In this document: positions 1 to 5,092 of the stretch, piece after piece | Numbering within the stretch: position 1 is the first letter of the stretch | How the letters are laid out: every line of letters starts with the position of its first letter | NCBI GenBank assembly: GCA_018819165.1 | Contig: JAHJQP010000138.1 | Location: 1-5,092 of the forward strand | Direction of reading: 5' to 3' | Length of the DNA: 5,092 nt | Source of the DNA: Pseudomonadota bacterium | Lineage (GTDB): Bacteria; Desulfobacterota; Syntrophia; Syntrophales; UBA5619 | The notes under the pieces: generated by a model | The model's database searches: none | What the model was told of the DNA's origin: nothing | What the model saw: the letters and a program-made list of their open reading frames with translations, nothing else | Program-made: the position numbers and the translations under genes

Positions 1-2
1 AA

Positions 3-1241
3 CAGATTTCCGAGATACTTAAACTGGCTCAACAGGAACGCGTGCCCGTCACACCGAGAGGGGCAGGAACCGGGCTGAGCGGCGGTGCGGTTCCGGTCTG
101 CGGCGGGATTGTCCTGTCGCTGGAGAAAATGAACCGCATCCTGGAAATCGATCAGGAGAACTTGATGGTCACCGTCGAACCGGGTGTCATCACCGGCGAA
201 CTCCACCGCACCGTGGAAGCCGAGGGCTTGTTCTACCCTCCTGACCCAGCCAGTCTCGATACCTGCTCCATCGGGGGAAACATTGCCGAGGGTTCCGGCG
301 GTCCGCGCGCAGTCAAATACGGTGTGACCAAAGATTACGTGTGCAGCCTCGAAGCGGTGCTTCCATCGGGAGAGATAGTGACGTGCGGTAGAAAGTTGGT
401 CAAGGATGTCACCGGCTATAACCTGACCCAACTGTTGATCGGGTCGGAGGGCACCCTGGCTGTGGTGACGAAAATCATCCTGCGTGTCATTCCTCTGCCC
501 AAGTTACGGGTTGATCTCCTGGTGCCTTTCGATGATTTCCAGGCTGCCGCGGACACGGTATCGGACATTATAGGCGAGCGCATCGTGCCGGCCACCATCG
601 AGTTCATGGAACGCGATGCTGTCCTGGCTACAGAGCAGTTTCTGGAAAAGGAGGCGCCCTACCACGATGCGGAGGCTCAACTCTTGATCCAGATCGACGG
701 CAATCATCAGGAGGCGGTTGACGCGGATTTCGAAACCGCCGGCGAAATCTGTTTGAAGCATGGTGCGCGAGATGTGCTGGTGGCAAAGGATCGTCCGACG
801 CGCGATCGGATGTGGGAAGTGCGGCGCCAGATCATCCCTGCGCTCAAATGGCAGAGTCCGATCAACCACATGCAAGATCTTACCGTCCCGCGTGCCAAAA
901 TTGGCATGCTACTTAAAGGAATCAAAGAGATCGCGCGGAAACATTCGGTGCGCATCGTTTGCTTCGGGCACGCGGGTGATGGCAATGTGCACGTCAACAC
1001 TCTCAAGGACAGTATGTCTGACGACCGATGGCAGTCGCTCGTGCCGATTGTGGTGGATGAAGAGATCTATGGCCTCACACTGTCGTTGGGTGGAATGCTC
1101 ACCGGCGAGCACGGGATTGGCGTCACGCGCCGCCGGTATCTTCCGATGGCGTTGGACGATGCACAGATCAAAATCCTGCGCGGTATCAAGGCTGTCTTCG
1201 ACCCCAACGGAATTTTGAATCCCGGCAAGATTTTCCTGTGA
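3..1241 (+). CDS. glcD: FAD-linked oxidase, GlcD family (glycolate/D-lactate dehydrogenase type), 5'-truncated by window edge
   Basis: Likely oxidises a 2-hydroxyacid (glycolate, D-lactate or similar) to the 2-ketoacid using FAD, passing electrons to a partner such as an Fe-S subunit or ETF. The reading frame is open from base 3: the 13 codons before the GTG at 42 (reading QISEILKLAQQER) match the family, so that GTG is internal and the true start lies off the left edge; about 50-60 residues are probably missing. Counting the GTG codon as residue 1, the FAD-binding fold shows PRGAGTGLSGG (5-15), PPDPAS (66-71), SIGGNIAEGSGG (76-87) and GSEGTLAVVT (134-143). The C-terminal oxidase domain shows VPR (282-284), FGHAGDGNVHVN (308-319; His310 and His317 in the usual ligand positions), GEHGIG (355-360) and the terminal LNPGKIF. 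All hallmark motifs are intact. No GlcF-like partner follows, since the next gene is convergent; one could lie upstream. Family is secure; the exact substrate is not. Confidence 0.93.
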   Translation, partial: QISEILKLAQQERVPVTPRGAGTGLSGGAVPVCGGIVLSLEKMNRILEIDQENLMVTVEPGVITGELHRTVEAEGLFYPPDPASLDTCSIGGNIAEGSGGPRAVKYGVTKDYVCSLEAVLPSGEIVTCGRKLVKDVTGYNLTQLLIGSEGTLAVVTKIILRVIPLPKLRVDLLVPFDDFQAAADTVSDIIGERIVPATIEFMERDAVLATEQFLEKEAPYHDAEAQLLIQIDGNHQEAVDADFETAGEICLKHGARDVLVAKDRPTRDRMWEVRRQIIPALKWQSPINHMQDLTVPRAKIGMLLKGIKEIARKHSVRIVCFGHAGDGNVHVNTLKDSMSDDRWQSLVPIVVDEEIYGLTLSLGGMLTGEHGIGVTRRRYLPMALDDAQIKILRGIKAVFDPNGILNPGKIFL

Positions 1242-1274
1242 GAGTTGCCGGTTATTTCTCACTATTTTTCTTTT
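1239..1274 (+). terminator. Weak candidate terminator after the glcD-like gene
   Basis: The glcD stop codon begins a 5-bp inverted repeat, TGAGA (1239-1243) with TCTCA (1257-1261), followed by the T-rich run CTATTTTTCTTTT (1262-1274). The stem is short and A/T-containing with a 13-base loop, so it is a marginal intrinsic terminator. It lies in the 37-base gap between convergent genes, where a terminator is expected. On the minus strand the stem has no U-tract after it, so it would not obviously end the fadIJ transcript. Confidence 0.25.
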
Positions 1275-1278
1275 CCGA

Positions 1279-3387
1279 TTAAAAAAATGTTTCCCCCCTT
1301 TTTACCATATCCTTGAGGAGTTGGGGCGGGGAAAACCGCGATCCGAATTTTTCTTCGAGCTTGCTCAATGCACCGACGACAGCTTCGATTCCCCGGGAGT
1401 GCATATAAAAGAAAGGCCCACCCAGGTTGGCTGGAAAACCGATGCCATAGATACCGCCGACATCACCGTCTCGCGGGCTCCTCAGGATGTTCTCCTCCAG
1501 GCACAGCGCGGACTCATTGCAAAAGGCCAATACCAGCCTTTCGACAATCTCCTTCCGGGACATGTCGATCCGTTCGCGACCCGGCGCCGTAAAATCATAC
1601 GCGCTCGGATCGGGACCGAGTTTCTTGCCGTTCCGGTATTCATAGAACCCCTTTTCGTTTTTACGACCGGAACGCCCGTCCCCTACCATTTTCTTGGCTA
1701 TATCATGGGAATCCACCCGTCCTTCGAAGATCTCGGAAAGAATGACTCCGACCTTGTAGGACACATCCAGACCCACCTCGTCGCTGACGATAATGGGTCC
1801 TACCGGAAATCCGACGGATACGGCCGCATTATCGATATCTTCAATCCTCGCCCCTTCATTGAGCATCAGCATTCCCTCATTGATATAGCGGGAAATGACA
1901 CGGGATGTAAAAAAGCCCACCCCGTCATTGACAATAATAGGGGTCTTTCCGCACGCTTTACAAATTTCCCATGCAGTCGCAGTCACTTCCGGCAAGGTAT
2001 CCTTCGTATTGATGATTTCGATCAGCGGCATTCGATGCACCGGCGAGAAGTAATGCATGCCCAGAAACTGCTGGGGCCGTTTGGATGCTTTTGCCAGACG
2101 GGTAATCGGAATGGCGGATGTATTTGAGGCAAAAATGGCATTTTTCGACATGACCGCTTCAACTTCCCGGATCACCTTATGTTTGAGATCCAGGTCTTCG
2201 AAAACCGCTTCGATAACGATATCGGCATTTTTAAAGCCGGTATAGGTATCCGTAACACTGATCAGATCATAGCGCCGGCGGTATTCATATTCACCACGGG
2301 GGCGCTTCATCCAAATACCTTCCAAAACTTTGCCGGCAGCTTTCAACCCCTTGCCGACGGCCTCCATGCTGACGTCCTCCATGCGGACGACATATCCTTT
2401 GTCCGCCTTGATGGCCGCGATACCGGCGCCCATGAGTCCGGCGCCCAGGACCCCGATCTTTTTAATGGGATGGGGTTTGACGTTTTTGGCCACTCCCCGA
2501 TCCGCTTTGGCTGCGGTATCCATAAAGAAAATATGGATCAATGCCGCGGCTTCCTTGGTTAAAACCAATTTTCCAAAACGCCTTGCCTCTTCCTCATATC
2601 CGGCTTTTAGACCTTCAGATAGGCCCTTATAAACGCATTCCAGTATCTCCAGCGGAGCCGGATAGAGGCCTTTGGCCTGCTTTTGAACCATGCCTTTTGC
2701 CTGTTCATACAACCCTGCAAGCATTTTCGGCGACGGCAACGGCGGCAATTTCCGCTTGATTTCCATTTTTCCCTGGGCCAATGCCAGTGCTCGTTGATAG
2801 GCGATTTCCTTTAACTTCTCCGGCGGAACCGCCTCGTCGACGAGCCCCAGCTTCTTGGCTTGTTCGGGCATGAAGTTCTTCCCCGTCAGGATTCCATCCA
2901 TGGCCTGATCCAGAGGAATAAGCCTCGGAAGTCGCTGGGTGCCCCCTCCGCCGGGCAGCAGGCCCAATTTGACTTCAGGTAGCCCCAAGACCGTTTTGGG
3001 TGATGTGGTAGCAATACGATAATGGCAGGCCATTGCCACTTCCAGACCGCCCCCGAGGCAGGGACCGTTAATCGCCGCAATGACCGGTTTGGAAAGCGCT
3101 TCATATTTCTTTAGAACGTTATGCATGGCCCGCGACATTTGATACCCGTCTTCTTCGGTTTTAACATACTGGAGCATGGTGATATCAGCGCCTGCCAAAA
3201 AATTGCCCGGTTTTCCCATCAGCACCACTGCCTTTATTTCGTCATCCCCGGCAATGACATCGGCCATCTCATCCAATTCCTGCCTCGCCTGATCGGTAAT
3301 CACGTTCATCGGGCGTTCCGGGAGATCATATGTTAAAATCGCCACGCCATGCTCGTCTTTTTCCAAGGTGAGTATTTTTTCGCTCAT
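1279..3387 (-). CDS. fadJ: Bifunctional enoyl-CoA hydratase / 3-hydroxyacyl-CoA dehydrogenase (FadJ-type beta-oxidation multienzyme)
   Basis: Catalyses two consecutive cytoplasmic beta-oxidation steps: hydration of trans-2-enoyl-CoA, then NAD-dependent oxidation of L-3-hydroxyacyl-CoA. At 702 residues it is full length (E. coli FadJ, from memory, about 714). The N-terminal crotonase domain (about 1-190) has the oxyanion-hole GADI motif (66-69), LGGGLE with catalytic Glu116, and LGLPEVKLGLLPGGGGTQRLP with Glu138. The two-residue longer spacing between these glutamates, and the PKTVLGLPEV wording, resemble FadJ more than FadB. A helical linker follows, then the NAD Rossmann domain from about 308 (GAGLMGAG, 315-322), FASNTS (419-424), and GMHYFSPV with catalytic His445 paired with Glu457 (PLIEII). 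Two C-terminal dehydrogenase domains cover about 487-580 and 610-700, with GRKNEKGFY (574-582) and GIGFPANLGGPF (648-659). Second gene of the fadIJ operon. The TTF-type end (RGETFF) matches the family, so the homopolymer runs near the stop cause no frameshift. Confidence 0.96.
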   Translation of the reverse strand: MSEKILTLEKDEHGVAILTYDLPERPMNVITDQARQELDEMADVIAGDDEIKAVVLMGKPGNFLAGADITMLQYVKTEEDGYQMSRAMHNVLKKYEALSKPVIAAINGPCLGGGLEVAMACHYRIATTSPKTVLGLPEVKLGLLPGGGGTQRLPRLIPLDQAMDGILTGKNFMPEQAKKLGLVDEAVPPEKLKEIAYQRALALAQGKMEIKRKLPPLPSPKMLAGLYEQAKGMVQKQAKGLYPAPLEILECVYKGLSEGLKAGYEEEARRFGKLVLTKEAAALIHIFFMDTAAKADRGVAKNVKPHPIKKIGVLGAGLMGAGIAAIKADKGYVVRMEDVSMEAVGKGLKAAGKVLEGIWMKRPRGEYEYRRRYDLISVTDTYTGFKNADIVIEAVFEDLDLKHKVIREVEAVMSKNAIFASNTSAIPITRLAKASKRPQQFLGMHYFSPVHRMPLIEIINTKDTLPEVTATAWEICKACGKTPIIVNDGVGFFTSRVISRYINEGMLMLNEGARIEDIDNAAVSVGFPVGPIIVSDEVGLDVSYKVGVILSEIFEGRVDSHDIAKKMVGDGRSGRKNEKGFYEYRNGKKLGPDPSAYDFTAPGRERIDMSRKEIVERLVLAFCNESALCLEENILRSPRDGDVGGIYGIGFPANLGGPFFYMHSRGIEAVVGALSKLEEKFGSRFSPPQLLKDMVKRGETFF

Positions 3388-3397
3388 ATCTCAAATC

Positions 3398-3403
3398 CCT
3401 CCT
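3398..3403 (-). promoter_or_regulatory. Shine-Dalgarno of fadJ
   Basis: On the minus strand AGGAGG (inside GAGGAGGG) lies 10 bases before the ATG at 3387, within the 26-base fadI-fadJ gap. It fixes the fadJ start and shows that FadJ is translated from its own strong site rather than only by coupling to fadI. Confidence 0.85.
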
Positions 3404-3413
3404 CTGCTTGACC

Positions 3414-4700
3414 TTAATTTGCGCGTTCCAGTATCATCGCGGCGCCCGTGCCGTTTGCAGCGCAAGCTGTAACCAAACCAAACGTTCCGTCCACCCGGGG
3501 CAGTTGATTTGCGCAAGTGGTTATCATTCGTGTGCCTGTCGCCCCAAAGGGATGGCCGATAGAGACGGAACCGCCCATCATGTTGAATCGGTCCATATTC
3601 ACTTTCCCAATGGGTTCACTGAGTCCCACATTTTTCTTCAGCCAGTCCTTACTGGTCCACGCCTTGAGATTACACAGAACCTGCCCGGCAAACGCCTCGT
3701 GCATTTCAATGAGATCAATGTCCGAGAGTTTCAGTCCGGCTTGTTTGAGAGCTTTGGGCGTAGAAAAAGTAGGCCCGAAAAGCATGCCGATATCCAGATC
3801 AAGGCCTGAAAAACCAAAGGACTTAATATATGCTTTTGGTTTGTATCCCAGCGCTTTTGCCGTTTCCTCCGCCATCAGCAGAACAGCGGAGGCGCCGTCT
3901 GTAAGCGGGCTGGCATTGGCTGCCGTAATGGTGCCGTATTCTTTGTCGAATGCGGGGGGAAGAGTGCCCATCTTCTCTCGATTCGGTTGGGGCCGGATCT
4001 GATTGTCCGCAATCGCCACATGGTAATCCGGCGGGGCAACAACCGGGATTATTTCAGCGGGAATACGTCCGTCGGCGACGGCCTTTCCAGCCAGTTCATG
4101 GGTTCGAGCCGCATAGTCATCCTGTTCCTCACGCGTGATACCCCATTCTTTTACCATCAACTCGGTATGCTCTCCCATGGTTAAGCCGGTATACGCCTCG
4201 GCCAGGGCCATCGGCGGCGGAATCATATCTGCAAGTCTCACCTGTCCGATGGTGATCATCTGTTCTTCGGGTGTTTTTTTGGTTTGCGCTTCCAGAATGA
4301 TGCGCCGGAAGGCATCTGTAACGGTTATTGGAACGTCCGACATCGAATCGGCGCCGCCGGCAATACCGACATCCGCATTTCCAGTTGCAATACTCATGGC
4401 AACGTGTGCAGTGGTTAAAATGCTCGTCGCACAAGCCATCTGCATATGATATGCATGGATCGTTTTGGGAAGACCTATCCCCAGTGCGGCAATACGGGCC
4501 AGATTCGTCGTGCTCGGCTTGGGTACGCTGAGTCCCATGGCGATTTCGTCGATCTCGTTGGGATCAATCTCGGTCCGGTTTACCAGTTCAGTTAGACATA
4601 TTTTGGCCAGATCGACGGCCGTCATATCCTTAAAGTCCGTAAACATTCGTTGAAATGGGGTTCGATACCCCTCAATAATGGCGACTCGTCGCATTTGCAT
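3414..4700 (-). CDS. fadI: 3-ketoacyl-CoA thiolase, FadI type (acetyl-CoA C-acyltransferase)
   Basis: Performs the last step of the beta-oxidation cycle: CoA-dependent cleavage of 3-ketoacyl-CoA to acetyl-CoA and an acyl-CoA shortened by two carbons. At 428 residues it is close to E. coli FadI (about 436, from memory). Visible landmarks: RTPF near the N-terminus (13-16); the nucleophile Cys90 in MACATS, close to the RACATS of FadI; GIAGGADSMS (112-121); TGLTMGEHTE (171-180), MGE/D being typical of this group; TAANASPLTDGA (259-270); HEAF (334-337), with His replacing the Asn of biosynthetic NEAF thiolases; GHPFGATG with His383; and the second catalytic Cys413 in TACAANGTGA. The HEAF and CAA.G wording favours FadI or the trifunctional-protein beta subunit over FadA or AtoB. 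First gene of a two-gene operon, 26 bases before fadJ, the same order as fadIJ of E. coli. A second ATG two codons downstream is possible, but the first is better spaced from the Shine-Dalgarno. Confidence 0.95.
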   Translation of the reverse strand: MQMRRVAIIEGYRTPFQRMFTDFKDMTAVDLAKICLTELVNRTEIDPNEIDEIAMGLSVPKPSTTNLARIAALGIGLPKTIHAYHMQMACATSILTTAHVAMSIATGNADVGIAGGADSMSDVPITVTDAFRRIILEAQTKKTPEEQMITIGQVRLADMIPPPMALAEAYTGLTMGEHTELMVKEWGITREEQDDYAARTHELAGKAVADGRIPAEIIPVVAPPDYHVAIADNQIRPQPNREKMGTLPPAFDKEYGTITAANASPLTDGASAVLLMAEETAKALGYKPKAYIKSFGFSGLDLDIGMLFGPTFSTPKALKQAGLKLSDIDLIEMHEAFAGQVLCNLKAWTSKDWLKKNVGLSEPIGKVNMDRFNMMGGSVSIGHPFGATGTRMITTCANQLPRVDGTFGLVTACAANGTGAAMILERAN

Positions 4701-4708
4701 AATTTCTC

Positions 4709-4715
4709 CCTCCTT
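4709..4715 (-). promoter_or_regulatory. Shine-Dalgarno of fadI
   Basis: AAGGAGG on the minus strand ends 8 bases before the ATG at 4700, a near-ideal site. From the alternative ATG two codons later the spacing would be 14 bases, so the first ATG is preferred. Confidence 0.88.
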
Positions 4716-4770
4716 AGTTATTATTGATTAGCGTTAAACCATTCATCAGCCGGGGTGGATAAAAAATTTA

Positions 4771-4785
4771 TTGAATTGAATTGAT
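4771..4785. repeat. TTGAA tandem repeat in the fadIJ leader, possible operator
   Basis: Three tandem 5-mers, TTGAA TTGAA TTGAT, lie in the untranslated leader about 15-30 bases after the predicted fadIJ transcription start. The core AATTGAATT is a perfect odd-centred palindrome. Its place just downstream of the promoter would suit a repressor of fatty-acid degradation, but it does not match any operator I can name, and the surroundings are AT-rich, so chance is quite possible. Confidence 0.25.
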
Positions 4786-4808
4786 AAGAACTTGCTTTTC
4801 AGCGCGGA

Positions 4809-4837
4809 AGGATACGATGGGCTGCCTTGTCTGTCAA
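4809..4837 (-). promoter_or_regulatory. Sigma70-like promoter of the fadIJ operon
   Basis: On the minus strand a perfect -35 TTGACA (complement of 4832-4837) is followed by a 17-base spacer and a -10 TATCCT (complement of 4809-4814). Optimal spacing with a consensus -35 and 4/6 matches in the -10 makes this a good housekeeping promoter. Initiation is expected near 4801-4803, giving a leader of about 100 bases before the fadI ATG. Confidence 0.7.
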
Positions 4838-4852
4838 GGAGATTTTATCGCG

Positions 4853-4862
4853 CAACATGTTG
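4853..4862. promoter_or_regulatory. Perfect 10-bp palindrome between divergent promoters, candidate operator
   Basis: CAACATGTTG is a perfect inverted repeat lying in the 36-base interval between the two back-to-back -35 boxes (4838-4873), within about two bases of its centre. Position suggests a shared regulator site. A 10-bp palindrome can also occur by chance several times in a window this size, and the flanking bases do not extend the symmetry. Confidence 0.25.
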
Positions 4863-4873
4863 TTATTTTAACC

Positions 4874-4900
4874 TTGACAAAACAGATTCTTTTATATAAT
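4874..4900 (+). promoter_or_regulatory. Sigma70-like promoter of the riboswitch-controlled transcript
   Basis: Both hexamers are perfect: -35 TTGACA (4874-4879) and -10 TATAAT (4895-4900). The spacer is short at 15 bases, or 16 if the -35 is read one base earlier as CTTGAC. Initiation is expected near 4906-4908, only about 20-25 bases before the first conserved riboswitch element, which is the arrangement expected for a 5' leader RNA. Confidence 0.72.
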
Positions 4901-4929
4901 TTGCGGCCATAAGATTTAAAAAGCAGCAG

Positions 4930-5075
4930 TTACAGGTGGATTCAGGGAAGAGGGGTGAAAAGCCCCCGCTGCCCCGCAGCCGTGATGGGAACGAAAACCC
5001 GAAATGCCACTGTCATGAGGCAATCATGATGGGAAGGCGGGTGAGTAGGCCGCCCGAAGCCGGAAGACCGATCCA
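4930..5075 (+). ncRNA. Cobalamin (adenosylcobalamin/B12) riboswitch aptamer
   Basis: A cis-acting leader RNA that binds a cobalamin and usually shuts down expression of the gene behind it. Conserved elements appear in order: ACAGGTGGA (4932-4940); AGGGAAG (4944-4950); stem GGGG (4952-4955) / CCCC (4963-4966) around UGAAAAG; GCTG (4968-4971) / CAGC (4977-4980) around CCCCG; CCGTGATGGG (4980-4989); a hairpin GGG (4987-4989) / CCC (4998-5000) around AACGAAAA; TGCCACTG (5005-5012); a 6-bp hairpin TCATGA (5013-5018) / TCATGA (5024-5029); TGGGAAGGC (5030-5038); a hairpin GGCGG (5036-5040) / CCGCC (5050-5054); and the B12 box AAGCCGGAAGACC (5057-5069). GGAT (4938-4941) can pair with ATCC (5071-5074) to close the fold. 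The boundaries are approximate. The controlled gene lies to the right of the window. Confidence 0.93.
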
Positions 5076-5082
5076 TCGAAGA

Positions 5083-5092
5083 CCCTCGCGGG
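5083..5092 (+). promoter_or_regulatory. Possible start of the riboswitch expression platform
   Basis: CCC (5083-5085) and GGG (5090-5092) enclose UCGC right after the B12 box. This could be a small hairpin, or the left part of a longer terminator or ribosome-site sequestering stem cut by the window edge. Too little sequence remains to say which. Confidence 0.25.

Noticed and set aside
42..44. GTG as the start codon of the glcD-like gene
   Set aside because: The frame stays open to base 3 and the upstream codons encode family-typical sequence, so the gene begins off the left edge.
504..1262. Several 99-152-codon open frames overlapping the glcD-like gene on both strands
   Set aside because: All overlap a gene with intact family motifs over its whole length, and none has recognisable domains or initiation signals.
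1281..1305. Possible frameshift at homopolymer runs (seven A, six C, five T) near the fadJ stop
   Set aside because: The minus-strand frame through the runs gives the expected FadJ ending RGETFF and then TAA, so the frame is intact.
1321..2127. 268-codon open frame on the plus strand
   Set aside because: It is fully antisense to the well-supported fadJ, its translation resembles no family I know, and it has no ribosome binding site. It is a shadow of fadJ codon use.
3517..4449. Open frames of 100-161 codons across fadI, on both strands
   Set aside because: They lie inside fadI, whose catalytic Cys90, HEAF, GHPFG and Cys413 motifs are all in one continuous frame.
4952..4980. GC-rich hairpins read as an intrinsic terminator
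   Set aside because: They are the conserved stems of the cobalamin aptamer and no U-tract follows.
1..5092. CRISPR array, insertion sequence, tRNA or rRNA
   Set aside because: No spaced direct repeats, terminal inverted repeats with transposase, or RNA-gene hallmarks were seen. Almost all of the window is occupied by ordinary metabolic genes.

Overview
This is bacterial DNA carrying three protein genes and one regulatory RNA, with almost no non-coding space except the last ~390 bases. The strong AGGAGG-type ribosome binding sites, sigma70-like promoters and a FadI/FadJ-type two-gene operon suit a Gram-negative proteobacterium or relative. The combination of fadIJ-type beta-oxidation, a GlcD-type FAD oxidase and a cobalamin riboswitch would fit a Desulfobacterota (sulfate-reducing or syntrophic) genome, but that assignment is inference and the window alone cannot prove it.

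Layout. (1) Bases 3-1241, plus strand: the 3' ~90% of a GlcD-family FAD-linked 2-hydroxyacid oxidase/dehydrogenase, whose N-terminus lies off the left edge. (2) Bases 1242-1278: a 37-base convergent gap with at most a weak terminator. (3) Bases 4700-1279, minus strand: a compact operon, fadI (thiolase) then fadJ (enoyl-CoA hydratase/3-hydroxyacyl-CoA dehydrogenase), separated by 26 bases, each with its own good Shine-Dalgarno. (4) Bases 4701-5092: a divergent control region. It holds a sigma70-like promoter reading left into fadIJ (TTGACA, 17 bp, TATCCT), a second one reading right (TTGACA, 15 bp, TATAAT), and just downstream of that a nearly complete cobalamin (B12) riboswitch whose target gene lies beyond the right edge.

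How it works together. FadJ hydrates trans-2-enoyl-CoA and oxidises the resulting L-3-hydroxyacyl-CoA; FadI cleaves the 3-ketoacyl-CoA with CoA to release acetyl-CoA. Together they supply the last three steps of each beta-oxidation turn. Acyl-CoA synthetase, acyl-CoA dehydrogenase and ETF are not in the window. The GlcD-like enzyme belongs to a separate, convergent transcription unit for hydroxyacid (lactate/glycolate type) oxidation. The riboswitch belongs to a third unit, most likely B12 uptake, synthesis or a B12-replaceable function.

I found no mobile element, CRISPR array, tRNA or rRNA, and no convincing previously undescribed system. The points most worth a second look are the riboswitch with its unseen target, and the compact divergent promoter pair with a perfect palindrome almost midway between the two -35 boxes.
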